Below are positions 35,295 through 47,098 of a stretch of DNA of 64,000 nucleotides, one piece after another. The translations under genes and the position numbers were made by a program. Position 1 is the first letter of the stretch. The number at the start of each line of letters is the position of its first letter. Source of the stretch: Anaeramoeba flamelloides (Eukaryota > Metamonada > Anaeramoebidae); contig JANTQA010000047.1 in assembly GCA_027625915.1 (NCBI GenBank), positions 8,680,001-8,744,000 on the forward strand. The letters are read 5' to 3'. The notes beneath the pieces were generated by a model. The model did not search any database. It saw only the letters and a program-made list of their open reading frames with translations, and was not told where the DNA came from.

Positions 35295-37178
35295 TTTAAT
35301 TTTAATTTTAATTTTAATAACAATAATTTTAATAATAATAATAAAAAAATTAATAATATTTTTGAAATATCAATAATGGATTTTTTTTATAGTTTTACAA
35401 AAACTTATTTAATTACTGAATTAACTACCTTTTCAAATTTTTTTCAGTATCTCTCCCGGGAAAATAGCAAAATAACTAATCAAAAGATTGCTTTAGAATT
35501 AATTCTCAATGTAATTTTAAATAATATAACTATTGAAAATAATAAATTAATAAATACTGAAAAAATATATTATTCAAGTCTTGATTTGTTAAAATATATT
35601 GTTGAAAATCATTATTCAAGAAATTTATTTTATGAATTTGAATACATTTTTGAAAAATTAGTTTTAATTAATCAAACTTTTATCCCCTTTAAAAATGAAA
35701 ACGATAATAACAACATTGCCCTTGAGAATTACTTTTCAAAAAAAAAATATTTTTATAAAATTATTAAAAAATTTTCAGAAATTATTTCAATTATAATTTT
35801 TAATTATCCGTTTGAAAAGAATTTTTTTTTAAAAATCAATAATTATTTTTTCTTTGAAAATCATTTTCTATTATTAAGCAAACATATAAATAATTTCAAG
35901 AACAAAAATATAACTGAAAACATCCATTTAATTAATTATAATAATTTTACAAAATTAAATGATTTTATTGAGATTTCAATAATTTTATTCCATCAATTGA
36001 TTGGTATTTGCCATAATTTTAATGAAATTGAAAATTTTATAAATTTTTTTTATTGGATACACCCTAAAAAAATAAATTTATTGGTAACGGCATTTAACAT
36101 ATTGAAACCCCATTCAGCTGAAATCATAATTCAATTTTTCAAATTTTGCGATCAAGTTTTATATTGTGCTAATCAATGCAAAGAAAATTTCGATAAGAAA
36201 TTTTTATTATTAAAGCCAATGAATGTTTTAACAACCAATAAAAATAAGAAGAAGAAGAAAGGAATGAATTTTCATTATAATGATGAAATTGAAATTCAAA
36301 AAAAATTTTCAATATGTTGTATCAAATTTACAAACATTATTGGCCATATTTTGAAAGAATATGTTTTTGAATTGAAAGTTACATTAAATGATTTAAATAA
36401 AAAGGAAAATCTATTTGCTATAAAAATTATTTATCTATCCCAAGAAATTTTAAAAAACATTTTCAACAATCAAGACATTAAGATAGGTGTTTTCCAAGCT
36501 TACCAAGATACATTTATAATAGAAATATTATTCTTTCTTTTAAAATTCTACAATGAAAATGAATTAAAGCCATTAGATAATTATCCAAAAATAGCCACTT
36601 CCTATTTTTCTCTACTTGAAAGTATTTCAAATAACAATCTCCATTTTTTTTTGACAAAGTTACAAGAAAACGATTTATTATTAATTTTTCAACAATTATA
36701 TCATGGGCTTTTGCTATTTAATTTTAATGATATTAACTATCAAAAATGTTGTCTAATTTTGGAAAAAATTCTTTACTATTACTTTAAATCCAAAATGGTT
36801 GAAACTCAATTTATTTTAAATAATAATAAAAAATCTTTAATAACCAAATTCAACAAATTAATCGAAGATGTTATAACACTTTTTGAAAATATTTTAGATC
36901 ATTTTTTTACATCCATTTTTACAAAGCCTACTTATCCAATTAAGCATATATCCAATTCATTACTTGCAATAATATTAATTTGTCCAAAACAATACCAACA
37001 ATTACTAGAAAATATTCGACTTTCAATAAAAAATGAAAAGTTGATATTGGTCAATACAAATTTTGAAATTTTATTAAAAAATATCAAACCAAATTTAAAA
37101 AAAGAAAATAAACAAGATTTCCTTTCAAATTTGAAAATTTTTAGATATAATGTTTGGGATAACCGTTTGTTCTTTTAA
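33492..37178 (+). CDS. XPO7: Exportin-7 (RanBP16 type), single exon, 1228 aa
   Basis: The N-terminal HEAT-repeat region follows exportin-7. Residues 1-60 read like its LxxLFYTTxDxxxRxxAE opening. SFRDHSLLEIY (200-210) matches the hallmark SFRDSSLFDIF. ITWKKRF (about 286) matches TSWRSAF, and SLINLARIRKSGF matches the LVQIASVRRSLF segment. Exportin-7 is a RanGTP-dependent karyopherin carrying cargo through nuclear pores. It is about 140 residues longer than the human protein (1087 aa), partly from a run of about 20 Asn near residues 582-601 and FN repeats after it, encoded by an (AAT)n/(TTTAAT)n microsatellite. The second half is very AT-rich and Asn/Ile/Phe/Lys-biased but remains open to the end. 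No intron was found. Confidence 0.88.
35235..35293 (+). repeat. (AAT)n microsatellite inside XPO7
   Basis: About 20 consecutive AAT units read as Asn, followed by TTTAAT units read as Phe-Asn. The 3- and 6-base periods keep the frame, so length changes would be tolerated as protein-length changes. Confidence 0.9.
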
Positions 37179-38594
37179 TCAATACAAAGCTTGCATTATT
37201 AATTATTATTCTTTTGAATATTTAACCAATTTTAATATTTATAAATTTTAAAAGCTATATTGTGGATCAATTCGAAGAAAATATAAACACAAAAAGTTTT
37301 ATACTAATTCATATAATATACAACCCTGTATTTATATTTTATTTTCTATATAATGAATTTATTTTAGAATTAATGTTGCTGTTTAATTTTGGTAGTTTAT
37401 TTATTTTAAAATTATTTTTTATTTTAATAATCAAAATAATAATAATAATATATAATCCTTTGGTGAATTTTGGTAAAAATAATTTTTTCCTCAAAATTAT
37501 AAAGTTTTTGGGATTATCTATCATTTTTTTTTGTTTACTCCCCTTTCATTAAATCAATTGTTTAGATACCCTTTCAAAATTTATTTATATTTAGATCTAA
37601 ATCCTTATAATGGCTAAAAAAATTTTTAAAAAATAATTTAAGGGAGTAGTATTGATTTTTTTTAAATTAAAATCTTGCAAAGATCTTGCATTTTTTTTGA
37701 AATATGTGTTTTGGTAAATGAAATGGATGGGTTAAATTCCTTTAAATAATGTATTAATTATGAGTATATTTTTTGAAATCCAAAATCCACATGTTTCCAA
37801 TATAAAACCAAAAAATAGTAACATATTATTTTTATTACAAATTAAGTTAATTCTTGAAAATGGGAAAACATATTTTTCGTTTTAGGTTGGATATTATTGA
37901 TTTTTGAAAGAATTTTATTATTATTAATTCTAATTATTAATATTTCATTTTAAATCTGTGTAAATAAAACTAATAGAAGTGAAGGCCAATTAAATAAATG
38001 AAATTTTGATAGAAGTTGAACAAAATTTTATCAAAGAAATTTGAGATCTATTTAGCAAAAATATTTTTTCTATAAGGTTTTAGAAAAAGTTGTTTTCTGG
38101 TTTTCAAAAAATGAAAACAAATTTGACAAATAAATTTAGAAAATTTTTTTTAAAAATTTTTTTTGGGCTTATTCACAAGTATCCTTATACAACTTGTTTC
38201 ATTTTTGGCAGAAAAAAAAATGATTTTAATTTTGAGAGGGAAATTACTCATTTCACAAATATCTACAAGAAAATTTGATTTTGAAAAATCTAATTTTTTC
38301 TTAGAATAAAACCACAAGTTATTTGTAATGTATTAAAATTGATTTTAAAACAATAATGATTAAAACTATTCTTATGAAAAAAATACAATATTTTTCGATA
38401 TATTGAATAAAATAATTTTTTTTCACTAAAAGAATTATATCAAAAAAAGAAAAATAAATATCCACATTAAACTTTATTACAATAAATATAGTTTTTGAAA
38501 CAAAAGAAAAAAAATAGTAAAAACAAAAAAAAATTATTTTTTTAATGAAATAAAAGCACTTTTAAAAGTTTTGTTTTTCAAAAAAAAATTGATC
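37179..38594. other. AT-rich spacer 3' of XPO7
   Basis: The ORF at 37262-37552 (GTG start, Ile/Phe/Leu-rich) looks like chance reading of A/T-rich DNA. Nothing else recognised. Confidence 0.45.
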
Positions 38595-39538
38595 TTAAGG
38601 TACTAGTCTATATTAATTTTTTTTTGTTCAATAACTAAATAAGGAATCCTTATCTTGAAATATGTTTAAAATTGAAAATAGACAGGTTTTTTAAATGTTA
38701 GAACTTTTAGTTCTTGTTTTTTTAAAATTTTACAATTCTGCCAAAAAAAGTGACTTTTAAAAATTTTTTTTTTGAAAAAAGATCTTAAACGGATGAGAAA
38801 TTTTTTGTTTAATTTTGGATTTATTTATTTTCTCAAAAATAATATTAATTCTCATTTTTAAAAACGAAAAAATAATTTAAAACTGGTGAATATTTTCTCC
38901 TTCGCTTCTATTCATCCAACTTGAATCTATAAAGAACTCAATTTGTTTTATCAATAATTACTTTTTTAAAAAATAGTTCTTATTCTTTTCTTGGATTTTT
39001 TTTAACTCTGACAAAAACTTTTAGGATGGTAATTTGGGAACACTTAAAAAAACTTCAAATTCAACAAAAACAAAAGAGTGTAAACTGAAAAAGTAGATTC
39101 ATGAAAAAAAAAAGAATGCTACAAGAAAAGAAAGAAAATCTTTTATTATGAGTAAAGCATATATTGTATATATTTTTTTCGAATCAAACTATGTTTTCAT
39201 GCAAATCCAAAAAAAACCTTTCAGGTTTATTTTTCAAACTATTTTTTGTACTTCTTCAACAAAAATAACAAGGTTTTGCTTTCTTGCTCATATTTTTTTT
39301 ATTTTTTGTATTTTTATGAAAAGTTGAAAAAAACAAACTTTCAAAAAAGTGAAAAAATGCAAAAATTTTTTATTTCTATAAAAACAATAACTAAATTTAA
39401 TGAATGTCATTTAGCAAGATTTCATTAATATACTAAGAACTTTTTCACTTTTATTTGAAATCTAAGTAATTGGCAAAAAATATTCTAAATCTCTATTAAA
39501 TTTACCTAAAAAAAATTTAATATAGACTAGTACCTTAA
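38595..39538. mobile_element. 944-bp TTAA element, family F
   Basis: Both ends read inward TTAAGGTACTAGTCTATATT and continue AA, a perfect terminal inverted repeat of 22 bp. The outer TTAA is present once at each end, as expected if TTAA is the target site. The 181-bp nested copy at 19175 shares both ends and part of the interior. No transposase ORF was recognised; the 60-codon ORF at 39246 is Phe/Lys-rich and unconvincing. Probably non-autonomous. Confidence 0.8.
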
Positions 39539-41029
39539 TGGAAAATATTTTCTTTTCTATGTTTTATTAGTTGATCAGATTTTTTTGAAACTTTATATCT
39601 ATAAAATTTGTAAGTGAAGATTAATACGACTAAAATATTTTAAAATTTTGAAAATTTTATATAAAAAACGAACCCTAAAACTCATTTTGTTTTGTTTTTG
39701 TAGTGATTCGCGTCACTATAAATTAGACCATAATTCAAGTATTTTGTAATTGGTTATAAATTAAATTAGTATTTTAAACTCACATTACCCAAAAAAATCA
39801 ATTCTAAATATTAGTACAATAGATTCCTATATTTTTGACTAAGGAGCCAAAATTAAAATTTTACATTTTAATATTTTTTTTTATAAAAAACTTTTTCAAA
39901 TCTAAAAATAGTAACTAAAAAAAATAGTAATTGGTATTTAGAAATTCAAATTCAGTCTTTTAAAATTAATTATTTTTACATTTTATTAATTATTTAATTT
40001 GGGGATTAACTATATAATTATCAACATAAAAAACCCAAAAAAACTGATTATTTTTGCTTCTTCATTATAAAGATGGTCATAAATTCAATATATTTCCAAT
40101 ATATCAGAAATAATAGTCAAAAATAATATATAGACTAATTATTGAATGTTTTTTTAAAAAATTTTACGGCAACTGATCAATATTTCATCACAAATTTTTG
40201 AAAATTATTTTTTTTTGAAAACAACCTGAAAAAAAAATTACAAAAAATAAGTAATTTATTAGGAGTATTTCGATTGCATATTTCTTGAAAAAAAATCTAA
40301 CTATAAAAATACTCTACTAGTATAGATTAATATTGAATTTTTCAAATTATGACTTTTATTTTTATCATTTAACTACCTGAATTATTTTTAAAAGTCGTTA
40401 AATAGAATAAAAAGGGAAGAAACCCAAGTAAAACAAGAAATGTGAATTTTCTCTTGATCCTATTTAACCATTTATGATTTTCTTCAAAAAATTGGTCTTT
40501 TAAATCTATTCTAATAAATATGTATAGTTAATTTGAGGGTTTAAAGTAGGTGAAGATAATAAGCTTTTATAAATGCTGTTATTTACTGAAAGTTAATTAT
40601 ATAGTTGAGAATAATTACTTAAAAAAATTTTATTAAAAATTCTTCTAGCTTTAATGATCAAAAAAGAATAAAAAATAGTTCAATAATTTTTTTTATTTTC
40701 TTTTTTTAAATGTTATTTTTTTTTCCTTTAAGATCCCCGCTCCCAGAAAAAATAACTCACACAATTTAACTCATTGTATCAAAAATAATAAAGAAAATTT
40801 TCTTTCTGTGGATGCTATAAATATCACCCTATCAAAAAAGATAAATTACTTATTTTCTCAAATTCATTCAAAAAAAAACAACAGATACAGATAAATTCTA
40901 AGAAATTTCAAATAATTACAAGTCCAATTTCCATTTTTATAAATCTTTGAACTGTTTCTTATCAAACAGTCTACTTACAAAGAATATTTCGAAGAACAAT
41001 TAATTTTAGAGAGTTTCTTAGCACTTGAG
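39539..41029. other. AT-rich spacer, no gene
   Basis: No coding-like segment or RNA gene seen. Parts of 40.4-41.0 kb may belong to the inverted family D copy that follows. Confidence 0.4.
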
Positions 41030-41380
41030 TTCATAAAATGATATATTCAAAGTTTGGACTTGATAATTTCAAAAAGGAAAATCAAGTAAAAATTTCCAAA
41101 CTTAAATTGCAATTTATCAGTATTTTTCAACTTTGAAAGTCTGAATATTTTTAATTGATCCTACAAATTTGTAGCAAAATTTTAGATTTTTTTCAGAAAT
41201 CGTTGGGGTTTTTACTTATACAATTAAACATTTTTAATTGATATGATCAACAAATTGTACTACTTTACAAAACCATTTTTTCAAGACCTTTGAACCATGT
41301 AGCACGTATGTGGTTTTAACACAATAACAACATACTGTAATCTTAGACTTCTCCTTGTTAGACGCTAATCCATTAAAAGT
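41030..41380 (-). repeat. Family D repeat, copy 3 (inverted)
   Basis: The reverse complement contains AACAAGGAGAAGTCTAAGAT, TATGTTGTTATTGTGTT and CCACATACGTG, matching 14340-14405, followed by blocks matching 14500-14600. Non-coding. Confidence 0.6.
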
Positions 41381-41763
41381 TGAATTAATTTTTTTTTTCG
41401 TTACGAGACACAAAATAGTATTCTATATGATACAAAGAGTTGATTTTATAAAAATAGTCTCTTTATTGATGATTTAAATTGAAGAAAAATCTTGAAAGTT
41501 AACCAAATCTTATCCCCCTTAAATTTTGAAAAAGAAACAAGAAAAAAATTCTTCACAAAAAGATATTTTTCATTGATTACGTAATTTAATTTTGTTTTGG
41601 TAATTGAATTTGGTTTGTTATCCAAAATAATAGATAAACAAATGGAAATCATATACATTCTTTATTTCTTGTTGTGTAGTATTTTTTTTTCTATTATTTT
41701 GGAATCATTTTTCACAAAGTTTTAAAATTAATTTTTTGATTTAAATATCTTATTAAAAAACAA

Positions 41764-42690
41764 ATGAACCAATTTGTTGAAGAGTCTATCAGTTCCGAAG
41801 AGGAAGAAAATGTGCAGGAAGAAATTCAATTCGAAAATGAATCTTCTGAAAATGAAGAAATCGAGGAATTTACAGAGATTAACAAACAAAAACTTGAAAA
41901 CAAAAAGATCCAATACCTTAAAGTGAATGTACCAATTCATAGAATAAAGTCATTAAAGGAAAATTGGGACAAAATCTATACGCCAATTGTCGAACAGAAT
42001 TTATTACAGATCCGATATAATACTTCAAAACGTGATGTTGAAATAAGAACTTCTAACTATACAAAAGATATTAATGCTCTTCAAAGATCCGCAGATTTTG
42101 TTCATGCTTTTTGTCTTGGTTTTGAAATTGAAGTAAGATCCCTTCATTTTTTTTTTTCTTTATCTTTTTTATTTTTATGTTTTTTCAATCTCTTTTTCAC
42201 TTTCCTTTTGTTTTCTTATTTCTTTTTCGTGTCGATCTCCATGGACTACATACACACAAATTTTACAGTCCAAAGAAATAAGTATCGAATTCAAAATCCA
42301 ATTAACCTTATTAAATCCCAAATCTTGATCTTTATTTTACATCTTTACGTAATCCTTTTTTATAATTAGGACGCAATTGCAATTCTTCGTTTGGACAATC
42401 TGTTTGTAGACTCTTTTAATATTTTAGAAGTCAAATTTAGTTTAAAAGGTGACAACTTGTCTCGAGCAATTGGTAGAATTGTTGGTCAAGGTGGTAAAAC
42501 AAAATATGCAATTGAAAACGCAACAAAAACTAGAATCGTCATGGCAGGTAAAATGGTTCACATTCTTGGAACATTTAATAGCGTCAAATATGCTCGAGAT
42601 GCTGTTTGTGATCTTGTTCTTGGTACACCCCCAGGAAAGGTTTATAATAAACTCCGTGTTATTTCCTCTCGTTTGAGTGAGAGATTTTAA
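41764..42690 (+). CDS. PNO1: PNO1/Dim2 pre-40S assembly factor, two exons, 229 aa
   Basis: Exon 1 is 41764-42132 and exon 2 is 42370-42690. The 237-nt intron starts GTAAGA and ends ATTAG with a phase 0 join. After an acidic N-terminus (1-45), the protein reads [15 protein letters not shown] and VEIRTS, then across the junction ALGFEIE-type text followed by [16 protein letters not shown]. The KH segment [16 protein letters not shown] (about 153-168) and [10 protein letters not shown] follow, ending LGTPPGKVY...SSRLSERF. This matches human PNO1 (252 aa) nearly residue for residue. PNO1 is a nucleolar-to-cytoplasmic KH protein that binds the 3' end of 18S pre-rRNA and works with the Nob1 nuclease and Dim1. 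Exon 2 has no ATG of its own at the join, so splicing is required. Confidence 0.97.
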
Positions 42691-43359
42691 TAGATATGAA
42701 CTTGTAAATCCATGTTTTAAATTTCTCCATTAGAATAATCATTTAGAAATTTGTTTAATTTTGTTTCCCTTTTGTTTCATTTTTTGATACAGCCTTTCTT
42801 TTTTTTGGAAAGCCTTCATTGAAAAAGCTTTCTAAATAGCCTTTTCCAGTTTGAGATCAGTCATCTTTTTTTTTTTTTTTGAGACCCTGAGTCGTAATAA
42901 GATGAACACAATAGCAAATATTTATCCCTAAAATCAAGATTTTGCTTAAATATGTTGCTACATTTTAGACCTCAATTTGGATTTTGGAAAAAAAAATACT
43001 CTCTTTCTATTTTTTTTTTATTTGAGAGAGAGACTCTTCCTTTTGTCATACAAAACGTAATAAAGTTTAAAATACTTCTAATAACTATTTCAAGACACAA
43101 TTTAAATTGGAAGATAAAATTTTAGTCACTTCAATATTCTCTCCTTACCAGATAAAAGTATTTTTCATTGTTTAACCCTTAATAATAAAATCAAAACTCG
43201 ATTTTTGCAAGAGCTTCGTATTTGCACTCCACAAGCATAAAAAAATAATATTGAAAAAAAAAAAGTTTGACAAAAGTATTCGTTCCTTAATTTTTAATCA
43301 TTGAATAATAGACTTTATTCACAATAAAATAAAAATTACAGAACTTCAAATTCATGAGG
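42691..43359. other. 3' flank of PNO1 and spacer
   Basis: T-rich 3' flank with no coding-like stretch. Short CTTTCT/AGAAAG type inverted runs near 42795-42835 are weak. Confidence 0.4.
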
Positions 43360-44260
43360 AGATTCTATTTATTGTTTTCGGGACAACCACTATTTTTTCA
43401 AAGTCTCTCATCAAGAAAAAAAGGTGTTTTTTCGGACAATAATTCTTAAAGGGATGTAACAATGAATTTACCCAAAATTCAACTGTAGGATATTTTTTTG
43501 ATGAGATAATAACTAATAGTTTTGAAAACACTGTACTCTTCAAATAAAACCAAAATATCGGAAAAAAAAAAATCATTATGATAATTATTATAAGTGTCCT
43601 AGGTTTTCCAGGATTCAAAAGTATCTAGCAAAATCGATGGATTTTACTCTATTCTTGTGAATTCTGGAAAGCCTGATGAAAAGTATCTGTATAGCACCAT
43701 AGAGTTTCATAGGGTGCCATTGAGTTCCATAGGGTGCCTAAGTTAACTTAGGTATCCGTAAAGTGCCGCAGAGTGCCTAGGTTTTCTTGAGGTTTTCTGT
43801 TTTATTCATAAAGTGTTCTAGGTTTTTTTTGAGTTTTTGAAATAAACATAAAATTTCAAAAATTTTTTTTTTATTACAAAAATTCAAAATAGCCTAAAAC
43901 GGAAAATCATAAAAACAAAATATTTTTTTCAATTTATATCAATAAATAATTCTTTAAAAGCCAAAATAATTGGTTATCTCCACATTTAAAAGATATTTAT
44001 TAAATTTAATATGCTTTTAAAATATATAAATATAACCTCTTAACTGTGAAAAAAAAAATATTCAAATTTTTTACTATTAAATTAGAAAAAAATCTTACTG
44101 TAACCTAGAAAATTGGATTTTCCAACTTTAATTTATAAAATATCTCGAAAAAATAATTGTTGAGAAAAGATCTTTTATTAAACAATAGTGTATATTCTAA
44201 TTGAGGTTATCAAAAAGTAAAAAATTAGCAAATGTATAATTTTTTTTTTCAAAAAATTTT
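43360..44260 (+). repeat. Family C repeat, long copy 2
   Basis: Co-linear with 6840-7690. It additionally holds a block with repeated CATAGGGTGCC units (43681-43749) that is identical over 69 bases to 44924-44992 and absent from the 7-kb copy. Non-coding. Confidence 0.65.
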
Positions 44261-44599
44261 TTGTTTGTGATGTGTTGTGTATATTTGTATTTATATAGTA
44301 ATTATACAACAATTTTCTTACCAAAATCACTTTTATGGTTAGTCGGATTAGTAATGTTTAGTCTCAATCCCAATACACAAGAAAAGGGATCTTTCCATGG
44401 GTTAGTTATGAAAAAAAGTATTTGATCATAAATAAAAGAAATTAGACATCAATTTTCTGATTATTCACAATTAAAAATATTTTCAGGTTTTTTTTTTCAT
44501 TTTGGGTATTTTTTTCACTAAACTAATACATAAATTAATATAATTATCCTTGTTATTAATACATTTTATGTATAATATACTTAATATTTCAGATCTTCA

Positions 44600-45150
44600 A
44601 ATTCTTGATGTTTCTATATATTGTTGTTAGTCGTACTATAATTTTTCAAAATTCTTTCTAATCAATAAAAAAGGTATATTTTGGGATAAAAAAATACAAA
44701 TGAATGTTAACAATGAAGTTTAATAGATTGAACTTTGAGAATTGTTTTGATAGATAATAACTAATAGTTTTGAAAATGCTGTACTCTTCAAATAAAAGCA
44801 AAATATGATAAAAAAAATAAATTGATAATATATATTGAGTATTCTAGGTTTTCCAGAATTCAAAAGTATCAAATATAATCTTTGAATTTCCACTATTCTT
44901 GTGAATTCTGGAAAACCCATTGAAAGTATCTGTATAGCACCATAGAGTTTCATAGGGTGCCATTGAGTTCCATAGGGTGCCTAAGTTAACTTGGGTATTC
45001 TGTTTTATTTGTTAAGTGTTCTAGGTTTTTTGAAGTTTTCTATTTTATTTGTGAAGTGTTCTAGGTTTTTTTGGGGTTTTCTGTTTTATTTGGAAAATCT
45101 ATTGATTTTCCCAATAAATAGAAAACTCAAAAAAAAAAAAAATAATGGTC
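44600..45150 (+). repeat. Family C repeat, shorter copy 3 with terminal hairpin
   Basis: Follows the 43-kb copy from its 5' part (ACTAATAGTTTTGAAAA, TGTACTCTTCAAATAAAA) through the 69-base identical core, then repeats a GTTCTAGGTTTTTT motif. It ends in a hairpin at 45066-45134 whose arms, carrying TTTTCTGTTTTATTTGG-type text, pair around a TATT loop. The 3' half of the long copy is missing. Confidence 0.65.
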
Positions 45151-46626
45151 ATTTTCTTGGGGGTTAACTAATAAAAAGAAAATTTCTGAAATTTACTTTT
45201 ACGTTTTAAAATTATATAAACATTATGGAGCTTTTTCTAAAACCACAAGAATAGAGAGAAAAAAAAAGATTATATTATATTTTTATAAATTTTGAAAAAA
45301 ATATGACATTTAATACTGTGATTTTTTTCTAAATTGTTAATTCTGGGAAGTTCTAGTTCGATGTCTAGTTTTTTTTGGATTTTAAGATTAACAATTAATA
45401 TTTTTAATTTCTTTTTTTTTTTTTTTCAAAAAGGGTTATTGTAGATCAATTCATCAAAAAGGTGTGTTTTTCATTTTTGAAAAAACTTCAATCTTCTTTT
45501 ATCTAAATTTTTTCTGACGGGTCAATTTTTTTTTTACAGTTTTATAAATAAGCCTAGAAGAATTTAGGCTAATTAAGAATAAAAAAAATTATATTTTTTT
45601 TTATTAAAAAAAGTATCAATATCTTAAACTGTCTTTGTCAAACAAAATATTTCTAATCTACACCAGAGTTGAATATGTAATGCATCTCTTAAAAAAGGGA
45701 AATTTTAAACCATTAGAAGAAAAATTTTTTTGATATCAGATATTTATTAATAATTTTAAATTTGGAATTAACTTTATCAAGGTTACAATTTAAAATCGGT
45801 TTTTTTTTAGAACCAAATTAGAAAATGTGAAATTTCCTTTTGAATTACAGTTTCTTTTAGTTTTATGATTCGAATTCATTACAAAATCCCTTTTTTTTCG
45901 ATAAATTTATGTAATTAAAAATTGGTTTCTAACAATGATCTTTCATAAGTAAAATTAGATCATCAGTAAATATGTGGAACATCTGGTACAAGTGATTTGA
46001 TTTTTTTAAAGAAAAAAGGAGAAATATACCTAAAAATTAGCAAAGATTTACTTTTTTTTGGAATGATTTTTTAATAGTTGTATCTCATCTATATTGGTTC
46101 TAACATAAGTTTAATAAGGAAGATCAAAATTAATTCACTATATTTTCATTTTCAATTGATTTTGTGAACATCTTTATTTTTTTGTGATAAATTGTGTTTT
46201 TTTTTTAATTTACTTTTAAAATATTCTTCACTATTTGAAGTTATTAATTTATCTGTAAATACTTGGTTCAGATGTAAATTGAATTTTAAGGTTAGATCCT
46301 TAATTAAGGAAAATTATTATAAGATATTCAGAGATTTTGTTCAAAAATTTCTTGATTATTTCAAATATTGCCAAAAGAAAATGATTTTTTTGTTTTCAAT
46401 TTTAAAAAAATTGTCTTTATTTCATATTTTTTTCTTATCGAAATTCAAAAAAAGAAATTTTGCTCATTTTTTTGTCAAAAAAATTGAATTTAATCTTTTT
46501 CCGAATCTTCATATTTCTTTTTTAAAATTAATATAAACAATCCTGTTTGTGATTTATATATTGTTTTCAGCATATTTGAATGTTTCTTTTATCTCTCATG
46601 CTGTAATTCAATTTTTTAATTATATG
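45151..46626. other. AT-rich spacer
   Basis: A 114-codon GTG-started ORF at 46192-46536 is Phe/Lys/Leu-rich without any motif and is not called. Nothing else recognised. Confidence 0.4.
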
Positions 46627-46839
46627 TTAAATTGTGGTTATAGGTTGAAGTGAAAAACATATGTTTTTAATAGCATTATATTTTTCGACAATAAAATTGG
46701 TTTTTTTCGAAAGAAGATCAATACTATTTGGCTTTGATTGATATTTTTCAATGTAAAAAGGGCTTTTGCCAAAATTGAAACCTTCATAAAATTGGAAAAA
46801 CTTTTCAATTTCTGAAAAGGCTAAAAAATGAAATTTCAA
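46627..46839 (-). CDS. Possible 70-aa ORF, unknown
   Basis: ATG at 46839 (MKFHFLAFSEIEKFFQ...) to TAA at 46627. It contains mixed codons and a Pro/Ser/Tyr content unusual for chance ORFs here, but all three minus-strand frames just upstream also look open and varied, so the support is weak. No signal peptide, membrane span or family was seen. It faces the gene at 47099 divergently, about 260 bp away. Confidence 0.22.
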   Translation of the reverse strand: MKFHFLAFSEIEKFFQFYEGFNFGKSPFYIEKYQSKPNSIDLLSKKTNFIVEKYNAIKNICFSLQPITTI

Positions 46840-47098
46840 TAAAATTTTGAAATTTGTTTTGGTAAATTGTACAATCCAATCAAGTTCGTCGACTTTAAAT
46901 CTTTTTCATTTTTTCAACGACTTAATTGATTTCAAGTGATAAAAGGTTATGTAAATTAATGAACCAGACTTTTGAAAATCAAGATCAGTCAATCTTTCAG
47001 AAGACTAATTTCAAAATGTAATGTAAAACTCACAATTTCCATTTTATTTTTTTATAAAACCTGTAAATTTTTTTTTTATTGGTCTTTTAATTAAATTT

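Noticed and set aside
46192-46536. 114-codon ORF
   Set aside because: Non-ATG start and Phe/Lys/Leu-rich composition as expected from A/T runs.
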